This document shows positions 41,534 through 49,999 of a stretch of 64,000 bases of DNA, piece by piece (position 1 is the first letter of the stretch; every line of letters begins with the position of its first letter). The position numbers were made by a program, and so were the translations under genes. The notes under the pieces are model-generated. The model was given only the letters and a program-made list of their open reading frames with translations, made no database searches and was not told where the DNA came from. Origin of the DNA: Rufibacter hautae (GTDB lineage: Bacteria; Bacteroidota; Bacteroidia; Cytophagales; Hymenobacteraceae); contig NZ_VKKY01000001.1 of NCBI RefSeq assembly GCF_008271695.1, positions 1,668,589 through 1,732,588 on the forward strand. The letters are read 5' to 3'.

Positions 41534-43945
41534 ATGTTCAAAAACTATTTTTTAGTTGCGGTGCGCACGCTGCGCCGCAACCTGGGGTATACTATGCTCA
41601 ATGTGATCGGCCTGGCCCTGGGCATCACCTGCAGTCTATTGTTGTTTTTGGTCATTCGGCACGAGCTCAGCTATGACACCTTCCACAGCAAGGCAGACCG
41701 CATCTACCGCATCAACGTAGACAAAATCACCGCCAATGGCCCCGAGGACAACGCGGGTACCCCGTTCCCCATGCTGGCTACCATCAAGGCCTCCTTGCCT
41801 GAGCTTTCTCCGGCCACGCACCTTTACAACGCCGAAGGCGGCACATTCACGATTGTATCTAACAACGACAGAGTGCCCGCCAAGAAGTTCAGGGAGGAGA
41901 AGAACGTGCTGTTTGTTGAGCCGGCGTTCTTTGACCTGTTTGACTTTCCCACCAACGGCGTCAACGCCAAACAGGCCCTGAAAGACGTGAACACCGTGCT
42001 GCTCACCCAAACCATTGCTGACCGGTTTTTCCCCGGCGAGAACCCGGTGGGCAAGGTCCTGCGCATGGACAACGTGGTGAACCTGAAAGTAACCGGCGTT
42101 ATACCAGACGCTCCCGAGAACACAGACCTGCCTTACGTGATGCTCATTGACTACGAGTCTTCCAAGAAGATCAACACGTTCATGAACGATACCTGGAACA
42201 GCACCAACAGCAACCAGCAGGTGTACTTTGCCATGGCGCCGGAAGCATCTGTGAAGCAGGCCGAAGACCGGCTCAACCAGATCACGTCCAAGTACCGGCG
42301 CATCTCCCCCGGCGAGCAGGAGCGGTACACGTTCCAGCCTATCACGCAGGTGCACTTTGACGAACGATACGGAAACTTCACTGGCCGCACCATCAGCAAA
42401 ACCACGCTCTGGGCCCTGGGTCTGATTGGCATGTTCCTGGTGCTGGTGGCGTCCATCAACTTCGTGAACCTGGCCACTGCCCAAGCGCTGCGCCGCGCCA
42501 AAGAGGTAGGCATGCGCAAAGTGCTGGGCGCCAGCAAACCACAATTGATGACGCAGTTCCTCTGCGAGACCGGACTTATCACCTTGGTGGCCCTTCTGCT
42601 GTCGGTGGTGTTTGCTGAGCTGTTGTTGCCCTTCCTGAACCAGTTGCTGGAACTGCAGATATCCTTCTCCATCTTGCGTGACGCCCAGATGCTGCTGTTC
42701 TTGCTGGTGGTACTGGTGGCGGTGACTTTCTTCGCGGGCTTCTACCCGGCCCTGGTGATCTCCGGGTTCCAGCCCATCTCGGCGCTCAAGAGCAAGGTGG
42801 CTACCGCCCGGGTGGCAGGTCTTTCGCTGCGCCGCACGCTGGTGGTGGTACAGTTCACCATTTGCCAGGTCCTCATCATCTGCACCATCATTGTGCACAA
42901 CCAGATGGAGTATTTCCGGAGCGCCTCGCTGGGCTTTGACCAGGAAGCCATTGTGAACATTCCGGTGCCGGCCGGCAAAGCGGGAGATCTGATGGCGCTG
43001 CGTTCCCAGTTGGAGTCCCACTCTGCGGTGAAGGCTACCTCGTTTGCCATCGCGCCGCCCTCTGCCAACATTGACATGAACTCTTCTTTCCAGTACGATG
43101 ACTTCTCTGTGAACCGCAACTTCAGCGTGAACCTAAAGCTCGCCGATGAGAACTATCTGAAAACGTTTGGTATTCCGTTGCTGGCCGGCCGCATGTACGA
43201 GAAAAGTGATACCATGCAGGAATTTGTGGTGAACGAGACGTTCCTTGAGAAAGTGGGCGTTAAAGATCCGCAGGAGGCAGTGGGCAAAAAACTGCTCGTG
43301 AACGGCGGCCAAACCGAAGGCAAGATTGTGGGTGTGGTCAAAGACTACCACCTGTCTTCATTGCGCAATGAGATTCCGCCGGTGGTCATGTCTACCATGA
43401 CCCAGGTGTACTTCTACCTCAATGCTAAGATAGAGCAGAAAAACGCCAAAGCCGCCCTGGCTCACCTGCAGAACGTATGGCAGACCGCTTACCCAGATGA
43501 CGTCTTTTACTATGAGTTCTTCGATGATTCCCTTGCCCGGTTCTACGAGGAAGAACAGCGCCAGGCGCACCTGTTCAAGGTCTTCTCCTTTATTGCCATT
43601 GTCATTGGCTGCCTGGGCTTGTATGGGCTGGTCTCGTTCATGGTGGCGCAGCGCACGAAAGAAGTGGGCGTACGCAAGGTCTTGGGGGCCTCGTCAGCGA
43701 GCATCGTGGGCCTTTTCTCCGCCGATTTTGTGAAACTGGTCTTAATCGCCTTTGTCATTGCCGGGCCCATCTCCTATTACTTCATGGACAAATGGCTGCA
43801 GGATTTCACGTACCGCATTGACATTGGCTACTGGGTGTTCCTGGCGGCCGGCGCCCTGACGCTCTTCATCGCCTTGACCACGGTGAGCGTGCAAGCTTTG
43901 CGGGCGGCGTTCTCCAACCCGGTTCGCGCCCTGAAAACTGAGTAG
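41534..43945 (+). CDS. FtsX/MacB-type ABC permease (duplicated)
   Basis: An 803-residue permease made of two MacB_PCD-FtsX halves. A helix at about residues 20-42 precedes a periplasmic domain. Three helices lie at about 290-440 (containing FVNLATAQALRRAKEVGMRKVLGA), then a second periplasmic domain, then three helices at about 680-790 (with FMVAQRTKEVGVRKVLGASS). The repeated R-KEVG-RKVLGA motifs show internal duplication. Bacteroidota have many such long permeases, which extrude peptides, lipids or antibiotics with an HlyD adaptor. Confidence 0.92.
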   Translation: MFKNYFLVAVRTLRRNLGYTMLNVIGLALGITCSLLLFLVIRHELSYDTFHSKADRIYRINVDKITANGPEDNAGTPFPMLATIKASLPELSPATHLYNAEGGTFTIVSNNDRVPAKKFREEKNVLFVEPAFFDLFDFPTNGVNAKQALKDVNTVLLTQTIADRFFPGENPVGKVLRMDNVVNLKVTGVIPDAPENTDLPYVMLIDYESSKKINTFMNDTWNSTNSNQQVYFAMAPEASVKQAEDRLNQITSKYRRISPGEQERYTFQPITQVHFDERYGNFTGRTISKTTLWALGLIGMFLVLVASINFVNLATAQALRRAKEVGMRKVLGASKPQLMTQFLCETGLITLVALLLSVVFAELLLPFLNQLLELQISFSILRDAQMLLFLLVVLVAVTFFAGFYPALVISGFQPISALKSKVATARVAGLSLRRTLVVVQFTICQVLIICTIIVHNQMEYFRSASLGFDQEAIVNIPVPAGKAGDLMALRSQLESHSAVKATSFAIAPPSANIDMNSSFQYDDFSVNRNFSVNLKLADENYLKTFGIPLLAGRMYEKSDTMQEFVVNETFLEKVGVKDPQEAVGKKLLVNGGQTEGKIVGVVKDYHLSSLRNEIPPVVMSTMTQVYFYLNAKIEQKNAKAALAHLQNVWQTAYPDDVFYYEFFDDSLARFYEEEQRQAHLFKVFSFIAIVIGCLGLYGLVSFMVAQRTKEVGVRKVLGASSASIVGLFSADFVKLVLIAFVIAGPISYYFMDKWLQDFTYRIDIGYWVFLAAGALTLFIALTTVSVQALRAAFSNPVRALKTE

Positions 43946-43962
43946 CAGGTTTTATTTTCAGC

Positions 43963-44002
43963 CTGTTTTGGGGCTGGTTTGCTAAAATCGGCCTTAAAAC
44001 GG
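43963..44002. repeat. Intergenic palindrome, family A, at end of permease gene
   Basis: CTGTTTTGGGGCTGGTTTGC with AAAATCGGCCTTAAAACGG. Outer CAGGT/ACCTG extends the symmetry. Confidence 0.6.
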
Positions 44003-44053
44003 GACCTGAGTTCTCTTTCGGCTCACTCCTTTTATTCTGATTATTATTCTCTG

Positions 44054-44085
44054 ATCCCCGCCATCTTTCTGGCGGGGATTTTTTT
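44054..44085 (+). terminator. Terminator of the exporter operon
   Basis: A 9-bp stem ATCCCCGCC/GGCGGGGAT with an 8-nt loop and seven following T. It separates the exporter operon from the stressosome-type genes. Confidence 0.85.
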
Positions 44086-44200
44086 GTGGTATACCGCAGG
44101 AGTCTGTTCTCTTCAAAAACAACTTGCCCTTATGCCCGTTTGGCCGCTTTATTTACTACTTTTACCCAAATTACTACTTTCAACCCAATGCCTCTCCCCA

Positions 44201-44238
44201 TGTTCTGGGGCTGTTTTCAGGAAAGAGGCAGGAAAACG
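44201..44238. repeat. Intergenic palindrome, family A, upstream of rsbR-like gene
   Basis: TGTTCTGGGGCTGTTTTC with GGAAAGAGGCAGGAAAACG, 35 bp before the RsbR-like start. Confidence 0.5.
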
Positions 44239-44272
44239 AATACTGTCTACTTACCCCTGACAACCACCCTTT

Positions 44273-45160
44273 ATGAACAAAGAAAGCGCCGCAGCCCTCA
44301 AAGGCAAGAAAAAGCAAATTCTGGATACCTGGATGGCCAACCAGACCAAAGATGCCGCCCTCCGCGATGACCTTATGAGCGTAGCAGAGTTGCAGCAGCA
44401 ATCAGAGGAATTCCTGAACTCCTTGCTAAAAGCTTTTGCCTCCTCCCAGGCAGAAAACCCTGACTCGGCGGGGTATGAGCCCATCCACGATATCCTGAGC
44501 GAGATCTCCATCTCCCGGGCGCGCCAGGGCTTTTCTCCGCGCGAGACCAGTGCCTACATCCTCAGCCTCAAAGAGGTGTTGAGCCAGACCCTGGAAGAGC
44601 GCTACAAAGATGACACCACCGTTTTGTACCGCGAGATTATCTCCATGAACAAAATCATGGACAGCCTGAGCCTGGTAACCACGGAAACCTACATCAAAGG
44701 CCGCGAAGAGGTCATCCTGCGCCAGACCAGCGAGATGAGTGAGATTTCCACCCCCGTGATCAGGGTTTGGGAAGGCATCCTGGCGCTCCCTATCATCGGA
44801 ACCCTGGACAGTGCCCGCACTCAGGTGGTAATGGAAGCCCTGCTGGAGGAGATTGTAGCCACGGGCAGCCGTATTGCCATCCTGGACATCTCCGGGGTGC
44901 CTACCGTTGACTCCCTGGTGGCCCAGCATTTGATCAAAACCGTGAGCGCCGCCCGCCTGATGGGGGCCGAGTGCATCATCAGCGGTATCCGCGCCGAGAT
45001 CGCCCAGACCATTGTGCACCTGGGTATTGACCTCACCAACATCTACACCAAAGCCACCCTGGCTAGCGCCTTGAAGATGTCCTTCAGCATGCTGAATATT
45101 CAGGTAACACGGGCATCCCAGAACGGCCCGATTGGCTCTAAACAGAATTTCGGGTTTTAA
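44273..45160 (+). CDS. rsbR: RsbR-like stressosome protein (RsbRD N-terminus plus STAS)
   Basis: A 295-residue protein. Residues about 10-145 are helical, in the style of RsbRD-type sensor domains, and lack a membrane segment. A STAS domain spans about 155-275 with AILDISGVPTVDSLVAQHL and ISGIRAEIAQTIVHLGIDL. Ser214 (in PTVDS) and Thr246 (in AEIAQT) fall near the two phospho-acceptor positions known for this family. RsbR and RsbS build the stressosome core that captures RsbT. Gene order R-S-T-X follows. Confidence 0.9.
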   Translation: MNKESAAALKGKKKQILDTWMANQTKDAALRDDLMSVAELQQQSEEFLNSLLKAFASSQAENPDSAGYEPIHDILSEISISRARQGFSPRETSAYILSLKEVLSQTLEERYKDDTTVLYREIISMNKIMDSLSLVTTETYIKGREEVILRQTSEMSEISTPVIRVWEGILALPIIGTLDSARTQVVMEALLEEIVATGSRIAILDISGVPTVDSLVAQHLIKTVSAARLMGAECIISGIRAEIAQTIVHLGIDLTNIYTKATLASALKMSFSMLNIQVTRASQNGPIGSKQNFGF

Positions 45161-45172
45161 CGCAGGACTGCC

Positions 45173-45571
45173 ATGGAAAGAATTCCTATTTTAAAAATGG
45201 GCCCCTTCCTGTTGGTCACCATCCAAGTGGATTTGTATGACCGGCTGGCCCTTACCCTGGAGAACGACCTCATCAACATGGTGAGCAAGACCGAAGCCAA
45301 AGGTGTATTGATTGATATCTCTGCCGTAAGCATAGTAGACTCCTTCATGGGTCGTATTCTGGGCAATATTGCGTCTATGTCTAAAATCATGGATGCCGCC
45401 ACGGTTGTGGTAGGCATGCAGCCAGCGGTAGCCATTACGCTGGTAGAACTAGGCCTTACCCTCGCCGGCGTTCACACCGCCTTAGACGTGGAGCAAGGCA
45501 TGGAACTGTTGCGCAACAAAATTGGCCAACTAGACACCGACGAAGAAGGCCTCTATGATAGTTTTATCTAA
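45173..45571 (+). CDS. rsbS: RsbS-like STAS protein
   Basis: A 132-residue single STAS domain starting RIPILKMGPFLLVTIQVDLYD. The phospho-acceptor region GVLIDISAVSIVDSFMGRIL places Ser57 at the RsbS phosphorylation site. With RsbR it forms the stressosome scaffold; phosphorylation by RsbT would release RsbT. It starts 12 bp after the RsbR-like gene and overlaps the RsbT-like gene by 17 bp. Confidence 0.92.
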   Translation: MERIPILKMGPFLLVTIQVDLYDRLALTLENDLINMVSKTEAKGVLIDISAVSIVDSFMGRILGNIASMSKIMDAATVVVGMQPAVAITLVELGLTLAGVHTALDVEQGMELLRNKIGQLDTDEEGLYDSFI

Positions 45572-45968
45572 GGAGAAGCTGAGTATACAGAAAGAGCAGG
45601 ACGTAGTTTTGTTCCGGAACCGGATAAAGGAGCTGGCTACTAAAATTGGCATGAGCCTGGTGAACCAGACCAAATTGATCACGGCCGCCAGTGAATTGGT
45701 CCGGAACATGTTGCGCTACGGCGGCGGCGGCATCACCCAACTGGAAATTGTGAGCAAAAACAGCATTCCTGGCGTGCGTCTGGTCTTCGCCGATGAAGGA
45801 CCAGGCATCAAAGACGTAACCTTAGCCATGAAAGACGGTTATTCTACCGGAAAGAGTTTAGGACTAGGGTTACCGGGCGCCAAGCGGTTAGTAAATGAGT
45901 TTGATATCAAGAGCGAACCCGGCAAAGGCACCACAGTCACCATAATCCGGTGGAAAAATGGACTTTAA
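45555..45968 (+). CDS. rsbT: RsbT-like serine/threonine kinase
   Basis: A 137-residue GHKL-fold kinase without histidine-kinase domains. The N-box is AASELVRNMLRYGGGGI, the G1 box DEGPGI and the G2 box SLGLGLPGAKRL. RsbT phosphorylates RsbS and RsbR and, when free, activates a downstream partner. In Bacillus that partner is the RsbU phosphatase; no RsbU-type gene is present here. Overlaps on both sides show translational coupling. Confidence 0.92.
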   Translation: MIVLSKEKLSIQKEQDVVLFRNRIKELATKIGMSLVNQTKLITAASELVRNMLRYGGGGITQLEIVSKNSIPGVRLVFADEGPGIKDVTLAMKDGYSTGKSLGLGLPGAKRLVNEFDIKSEPGKGTTVTIIRWKNGL

Positions 45969-47001
45969 TTTCTCTGAACACCATCATTTCGCGCTCACAG
46001 ACCGAACCTTCCTGAACATTATCCGGCGCGATATTGGCAAGATTGCTGAGGCCACCGGGTTCACCGAGGCCGAGGCCGGCCGCGTGAGTCTGGTGATCAC
46101 GGAGATGTCTACCAACCTGGTCAAGCACGCCAACTCCAAAGGCGGCGAACTGCTGGTGAAGGCTATCTGCGAGGAAAACGGGAAAACCTGCGGCGTAGAA
46201 CTGATCTGCCTGGACAACGGCCCCGGCATGAGCGATCCGCAGCGCATGATGGAAGACGGGGTCTCTACCTATGGCAGCATGGGCCAGGGCCTTGGAGCCA
46301 TCAAGCGGCAGTCAGACTTCTTTGACATCTATTCCCAGCGCGGAATTGGCACGGTCATTCTTTCCCGGGTTTACCGGAAAGGGAAAGCTCCAAAATCAGG
46401 GGCAAGAAGTGAGCAGAAATTTCAGGTGGGCGCGGTATTGGTGCCCAAAGCTGGAGAGAAAGTAAGCGGCGATGGCTGGGGTATGCGTTTGTCTTTGCAA
46501 GGAGCACACTTAATCATCCTGGACGGGCTAGGCCACGGCGAACATGCTCATGATGCGGCCCAAAACGCATTGCAGGCTTTCCAACAGCAGTCTAAACAAG
46601 CCCCTTCTGAGATGCTGCGCGGCGTTCATGCTCTCATCAAACGTACCCGCGGTGCGGTGGGCGCCATTGCCCAGTGGAACACGGAGAACAGCAGTCTGTT
46701 GTTCTGCGGCATCGGCAATATTGCCGGCCGGCTTATCATGGCAGACCGGGCCAAAAGCCTGCTCTCCTATAACGGCACTCTGGGCATGAGCATGCCCAAC
46801 ACCATCAATGACCAGCACCTTACCTGGGAACGGGGCAATCTCATGATCCTGCACTCAGACGGCCTGAAAAGCCGGTGGGATTTAAGCAAGTACCCGGAAC
46901 TGACCAGGCATGACCCAACGTTGATTGCAGCAGTACTCTACAAAGACAATACCCGTACCACCGATGACACTTTGGTTGTAGTGGTACGCGCTACTGATTG
47001 A
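45958..47001 (+). CDS. rsbX: RsbT-like ATPase fused to RsbX/SpoIIE-type phosphatase
   Basis: A 347-residue fusion. An N-terminal GHKL domain (about 1-135) has VITEMSTNLVKHAN, DNGPGM and GSMGQGLGAIKR. A PP2C-type phosphatase (about 155-347) has metal-ligand aspartates in GDGWGMRL, LDGLGHGEHA, HSDGLKSRW and TDDTLVVVV. RsbX-type enzymes dephosphorylate RsbR and RsbS and reset the stressosome. Start overlaps the RsbT-like gene by 11 bp. The fused ATPase half is typical of non-Bacillus modules. Confidence 0.88.
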   Translation: MDFNFSEHHHFALTDRTFLNIIRRDIGKIAEATGFTEAEAGRVSLVITEMSTNLVKHANSKGGELLVKAICEENGKTCGVELICLDNGPGMSDPQRMMEDGVSTYGSMGQGLGAIKRQSDFFDIYSQRGIGTVILSRVYRKGKAPKSGARSEQKFQVGAVLVPKAGEKVSGDGWGMRLSLQGAHLIILDGLGHGEHAHDAAQNALQAFQQQSKQAPSEMLRGVHALIKRTRGAVGAIAQWNTENSSLLFCGIGNIAGRLIMADRAKSLLSYNGTLGMSMPNTINDQHLTWERGNLMILHSDGLKSRWDLSKYPELTRHDPTLIAAVLYKDNTRTTDDTLVVVVRATD

Positions 47002-47008
47002 ACCTGCT

Positions 47009-48376
47009 ATGGACCAGCCCATCACCACTATAAAGCTGCAGAACGAACTTGACGTTGTATTGGCGTACAAAAGAGCCATGCAGCTTTCTGAGTTCTCGGG
47101 GCTACCCGTGGCCTCCCAGACCAAATTCGCGACCGCCGTTTCTGAAATCTGCCGTAATGTTTTGGAGCACGTGGGCGAGGGTACTATCAGGTTCAGTATG
47201 CTGGAGAGCAGAGGCATCATGTTACTGGAAGCTTTTGTGACAGACCGGGGCCGGGGCATCCCCAACATACAAACCCTGCTGGACCGGCAATACACCCCTC
47301 CGGCCAGCGGCAAAGGCCAGGGCATCTACAGCTCCCGCAAACTGGTGGACTATTTCTCCCTGGACAGCGATTTTGACAAAGGCACCCGCGTGCGCCTGCA
47401 GAAACGCATCCCGGCCAATCATCCGCCCATCAACAAAGCCATTATCCAGGGCTGGGCAGACTATTTCAACCATGAGTCTGAGATATCGCCGTACGCCGAG
47501 ATAAAGCGGCAGAACATGCAGCTCATTGAACTCATGGAGCAGCTGCGGGTACGCACCATTGAGGCAGAATACCAACTGCGGGAAATCCAGCACCTGAACC
47601 AGGAACTACAGACCTCTAACCAGGAAGTGAACGCCCTGCTGCAGGAACGCGAAATCAAAAACCAGCAGCTGGAGAAAGTAAACAAAACCCTGGATGAGTT
47701 TGCCCACACAGTCACCCATGACCTCAAGGCGCCGCTCCAGAACATCAAAGGCCTGGCAGACGCCATCACCGATTTTATGGAGGATGGCAGCATTGACGAG
47801 GCGCAGGCCGTGATGCCCATGATCCAGCTGCAACTCAAGCGCATGGACCACCTGATTACGGACGTGCTGGCGTATTCCTTAACCGGGCGCCAGCAGATCC
47901 AGAAGAAGCCGGTCTCTGTGGGAAAACTGGTATACAATGTGGTTACATCGCTCACCGTTCCGGAGGGCATTTCCATCTACATCCCAGACAACCTTCCGGT
48001 GCTAGAGGCCGAGGAGATCTATCTGCAGCAAATTTTCAGCAACCTGTTAAGCAACGCCGTCAAGTACCACGATCTGCCCTCTGGCAGCATCTGGGTAAGG
48101 GCTTTTGAAAGAAACAACTTCTGGGAGTTTGTGGTAGAGGATGACGGCCCGGGCATTCCGGCCGGTGACCAGGAGAAGATCTTTGAGTTATTTGAGACTA
48201 CCAGTGACGTGAACCACGCAGACAGCACGGGCATTGGCCTAGCCATTGTGCGCAAGATCATGGAAGAGAAAGGCGGCCGGGTATGGGTACGCTCAGAAGA
48301 CCGCGGCACGGCCATGCATTTCACCTGGCCCCTTGAGCCAGACTCTGTCCGGCAAGTATCTGACCACCTGGTCTAA
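47009..48376 (+). CDS. Hybrid protein: RsbT-like ATPase plus coiled coil plus histidine kinase
   Basis: A 455-residue soluble protein with two GHKL domains. The first (about 1-130) is RsbT/anti-sigma-like: VSEICRNVLEHVGEG, DRGRGIP and GKGQGIYSSRKL. A coiled coil (about 165-235) rich in Gln and Glu leads into a HisKA segment EFAHTVTHDLKAPLQNIKGL and a kinase ATPase domain with NLLSNAVKYH, DDGPGIP and STGIGLAIV. It begins 7 bp after the phosphatase gene. I infer that it converts the stressosome signal into histidine phosphorylation; the convergent response regulator is the obvious candidate receiver. Confidence 0.88.
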   Translation: MDQPITTIKLQNELDVVLAYKRAMQLSEFSGLPVASQTKFATAVSEICRNVLEHVGEGTIRFSMLESRGIMLLEAFVTDRGRGIPNIQTLLDRQYTPPASGKGQGIYSSRKLVDYFSLDSDFDKGTRVRLQKRIPANHPPINKAIIQGWADYFNHESEISPYAEIKRQNMQLIELMEQLRVRTIEAEYQLREIQHLNQELQTSNQEVNALLQEREIKNQQLEKVNKTLDEFAHTVTHDLKAPLQNIKGLADAITDFMEDGSIDEAQAVMPMIQLQLKRMDHLITDVLAYSLTGRQQIQKKPVSVGKLVYNVVTSLTVPEGISIYIPDNLPVLEAEEIYLQQIFSNLLSNAVKYHDLPSGSIWVRAFERNNFWEFVVEDDGPGIPAGDQEKIFELFETTSDVNHADSTGIGLAIVRKIMEEKGGRVWVRSEDRGTAMHFTWPLEPDSVRQVSDHLV

Positions 48377-48383
48377 GACGTAT

Positions 48384-48422
48384 AAAAGCAAAAGGCGCAG
48401 GTTTACTGCGCCTTTTGCTTTT
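48384..48422. terminator. Bidirectional terminator between kinase and response regulator
   Basis: A perfect 17-bp stem (AAAAGCAAAAGGCGCAG and its complement) with a 5-nt loop; T-runs occur on both strands. Confidence 0.88.
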
Positions 48423-48438
48423 ATGGAGATATATAATC

Positions 48439-48861
48439 TTAGTTTTTCTGGTAATAGTCGGCCATGATTTCCTTGACATCGCTCTCTGTCAAAGCCTTGG
48501 AGAAATGCTTCTTCACCGATGCATATCCTTTGAGCCGCTCCAGGTCATAGAAACTGGCCGAGGACGTGAGCATAAGGATAATCATGCTCCCGAACTGCGA
48601 TAAAGCCTGGTTGTGGTATTCGTCCAGAAAGCTGAACCCGTCCATCACCGGCATTTTGATGTCCAGGAAGATGAGGTCTGGGTACGCCAGTCCGTTCTTC
48701 GCCGAATTCTGCAGATACTCAAGGGCCTCCGCTCCGTTTTTCTTGACCAGTATCTCCTTGGCTACGCCCAACTTGGTCAATAAGCGCTTATTCACAAAGT
48801 TGGTGGTATCATCGTCATCAACCAACATGATCAAATTCAAGGGCTCATACTGAGTCTTCAT
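48439..48861 (-). CDS. Single-domain response regulator
   Basis: A 140-residue receiver with no output domain. The acidic pocket is LVDDDDTTNFVN, the phospho-acceptor Asp is in DLIFLDIKMPVMDGF (near residue 67), the Thr switch in MLTSSAS and the Lys in VKKHF. It resembles the CheY-like receivers that follow hybrid kinases in Bacteroidota. Its closeness to the kinase of the stressosome operon, tail to tail, suggests it is its partner. Confidence 0.9.
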   Translation of the reverse strand: MKTQYEPLNLIMLVDDDDTTNFVNKRLLTKLGVAKEILVKKNGAEALEYLQNSAKNGLAYPDLIFLDIKMPVMDGFSFLDEYHNQALSQFGSMIILMLTSSASFYDLERLKGYASVKKHFSKALTESDVKEIMADYYQKN

Positions 48862-48911
48862 GCAAAATCTTTAAAAAGTAGGTAAGGAATGGTCCCTTTA
48901 TCTTCAACCGC

Positions 48912-48919
48912 CAAATATA
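48912..48919 (-). promoter_or_regulatory. Promoter -7 box (TATATTTG) of response regulator gene
   Basis: TATATTTG on the minus strand matches TAnnTTTG and lies about 50 bp before the start codon. No clear -33 box was found. Confidence 0.45.
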
Positions 48920-49211
48920 GCAAATCTGTGGTAATTCTTATTTGAAGAAAGTCTTTAAAGCTGGATTTCAGTGGATAAACGCAGGACCCACTTCTGATTC
49001 GGCTACAGGTTATTGCTCCCTTGCCTTGGCATGGGTTTGTTTAGGCGTCCTTTTCTGAAAACAGCCCTAAAACCGCTTTGCACCACCTTTAACACAAGTC
49101 GCAGGTATTGCGTATGAGGAAATGGACTGACATCGCGCCTCGTACGGTTTTTTCCCTGTGTACAAAGATCCGGATGCACCCGTTTACTCGTACTTATAAA
49201 TCATTGAGAAC
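48920..49211. other. Divergent intergenic region
   Basis: Apart from a family A palindrome near its middle, nothing is recognised. The HTH gene's promoter should be here, but no TAnnTTTG box is apparent. Confidence 0.4.
49039..49073. repeat. Intergenic palindrome, family A
   Basis: GTTTAGGCGTCCTTTTC with GAAAACAGCCCTAAAAC, located in a divergent region and not at a gene end. Confidence 0.6.
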
Positions 49212-49616
49212 ATGGCCATTAACTTACAGCAAACCAGTGCCCGCCTGAACTTCTACATGCGCATTAAAGAGTTGGATGTGTACCAGCTCAGTGTACTTAC
49301 CCAAACGCCCCCAGACGTTGTGGGCTGTATTCTGCAAGGGGAAGACTATTGTATGGATGACTTGGTTACGCTGCTGAAGCAGTTGCCGGACCTGAACTCC
49401 AGGTGGGTGATCTACGGGGAGGGAAACGTATTTAAATGCGAGACGAAAGAAGGGGAAGCCGCCCTACCAGCCGGCCTGAAGAAAGACCGCTCTGCCTATT
49501 TAGCCGAGATGCAGGCCCTATTGCACCAATTGGAGGAGATTGACAAACAGAAACAACAGCAGAACCATTTAGACCAGTTGCGCAACAGAATACGGGACCT
49601 CACCAAGCATATTTAG
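49212..49616 (+). CDS. Small XRE-like helix-turn-helix protein with coiled-coil tail
   Basis: A 134-residue cytoplasmic protein. Residues about 8-70 resemble a degenerate lambda-repressor-type HTH: RLNFYMRIKELDVYQLSVLT, then LNSRWVIYGEGNVF, which matches the 'L-WLL-GEG' end of many Bacteroidota XRE domains. The last 40 residues (AEMQALLHQLEEIDKQKQQQ onward) predict a coiled coil, so it probably dimerises. DNA target and role are unknown. Confidence 0.7.
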   Translation: MAINLQQTSARLNFYMRIKELDVYQLSVLTQTPPDVVGCILQGEDYCMDDLVTLLKQLPDLNSRWVIYGEGNVFKCETKEGEAALPAGLKKDRSAYLAEMQALLHQLEEIDKQKQQQNHLDQLRNRIRDLTKHI

Positions 49617-49659
49617 GTCTGTTTCTGGCATAGTTTTAGCGGATTAGCTTATAACTGCG

Positions 49660-49770
49660 CTACTCATGTACGGGAGTGGTAGAAGGTAGTCTGCTGGCCC
49701 TGTTATCTGTTAAATCTTGGTAGAGTTGGAAACCAAACAACCCTAAGGCTAGTACTATGCACAAAAGCAT
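49660..49770 (-). CDS. Candidate 36-residue membrane peptide
   Basis: A short ORF starting ATG encodes MLLCIVLALGLFGFQLYQDL then a polar tail ending PVHE. The frame stays open upstream for another 23 codons with a positively charged segment (ERPPAGQRTPKTPGQYL), but no ATG. One transmembrane helix with a basic side is plausible. It lies just downstream of another candidate membrane peptide on the same strand. No family recognised; a pseudogene fragment is possible. Confidence 0.3.
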   Translation of the reverse strand: MLLCIVLALGLFGFQLYQDLTDNRASRLPSTTPVHE

Positions 49771-49839
49771 GAGGTACTGCCCGGGTGTTTTAGGGGTTCT
49801 TTGTCCGGCAGGAGGCCGTTCTCCGGACAGTGCTGCCCA

Positions 49840-49998
49840 TTAACCCAAACTACCCCAGGTCGCGGCTGCTATATACCCATAAGAGAATGCCTGCAGCAAC
49901 GCCACTCCCAGCAGCAGAGTTACTGCAAGTATTCGCCCTGTTTTGTTTTCATTTCTGCGTTTGGTGCCCAAAGCCCAAGATGAATGAGAAACGCTCAA
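49840..49998 (-). CDS. Candidate 52-residue membrane peptide (TTG start)
   Basis: The ORF reads KRRNENKTGRILAVTLLLGV followed by more hydrophobic residues and ends AAATWGSLG. A basic segment followed by one helix fits a small inner-membrane protein. The best start is TTG; no ATG exists in frame. Its stop overlaps an ATG in a different frame. No family recognised. Confidence 0.28.
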   Translation of the reverse strand: MSVSHSSWALGTKRRNENKTGRILAVTLLLGVALLQAFSYGYIAAATWGSLG

Positions 49999-49999
49999 G

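Noticed and set aside
41636-43021. A 461-codon minus-strand open frame
   Set aside because: It lies fully within the MacB-type permease gene on the opposite strand and shows only low-complexity His/Gln-rich sequence.
43979-44260. A 93-codon hydrophobic frame between the exporter operon and the rsbR-like gene
   Set aside because: It reads through an intrinsic terminator and two family A palindromes, so it is unlikely to be a gene.
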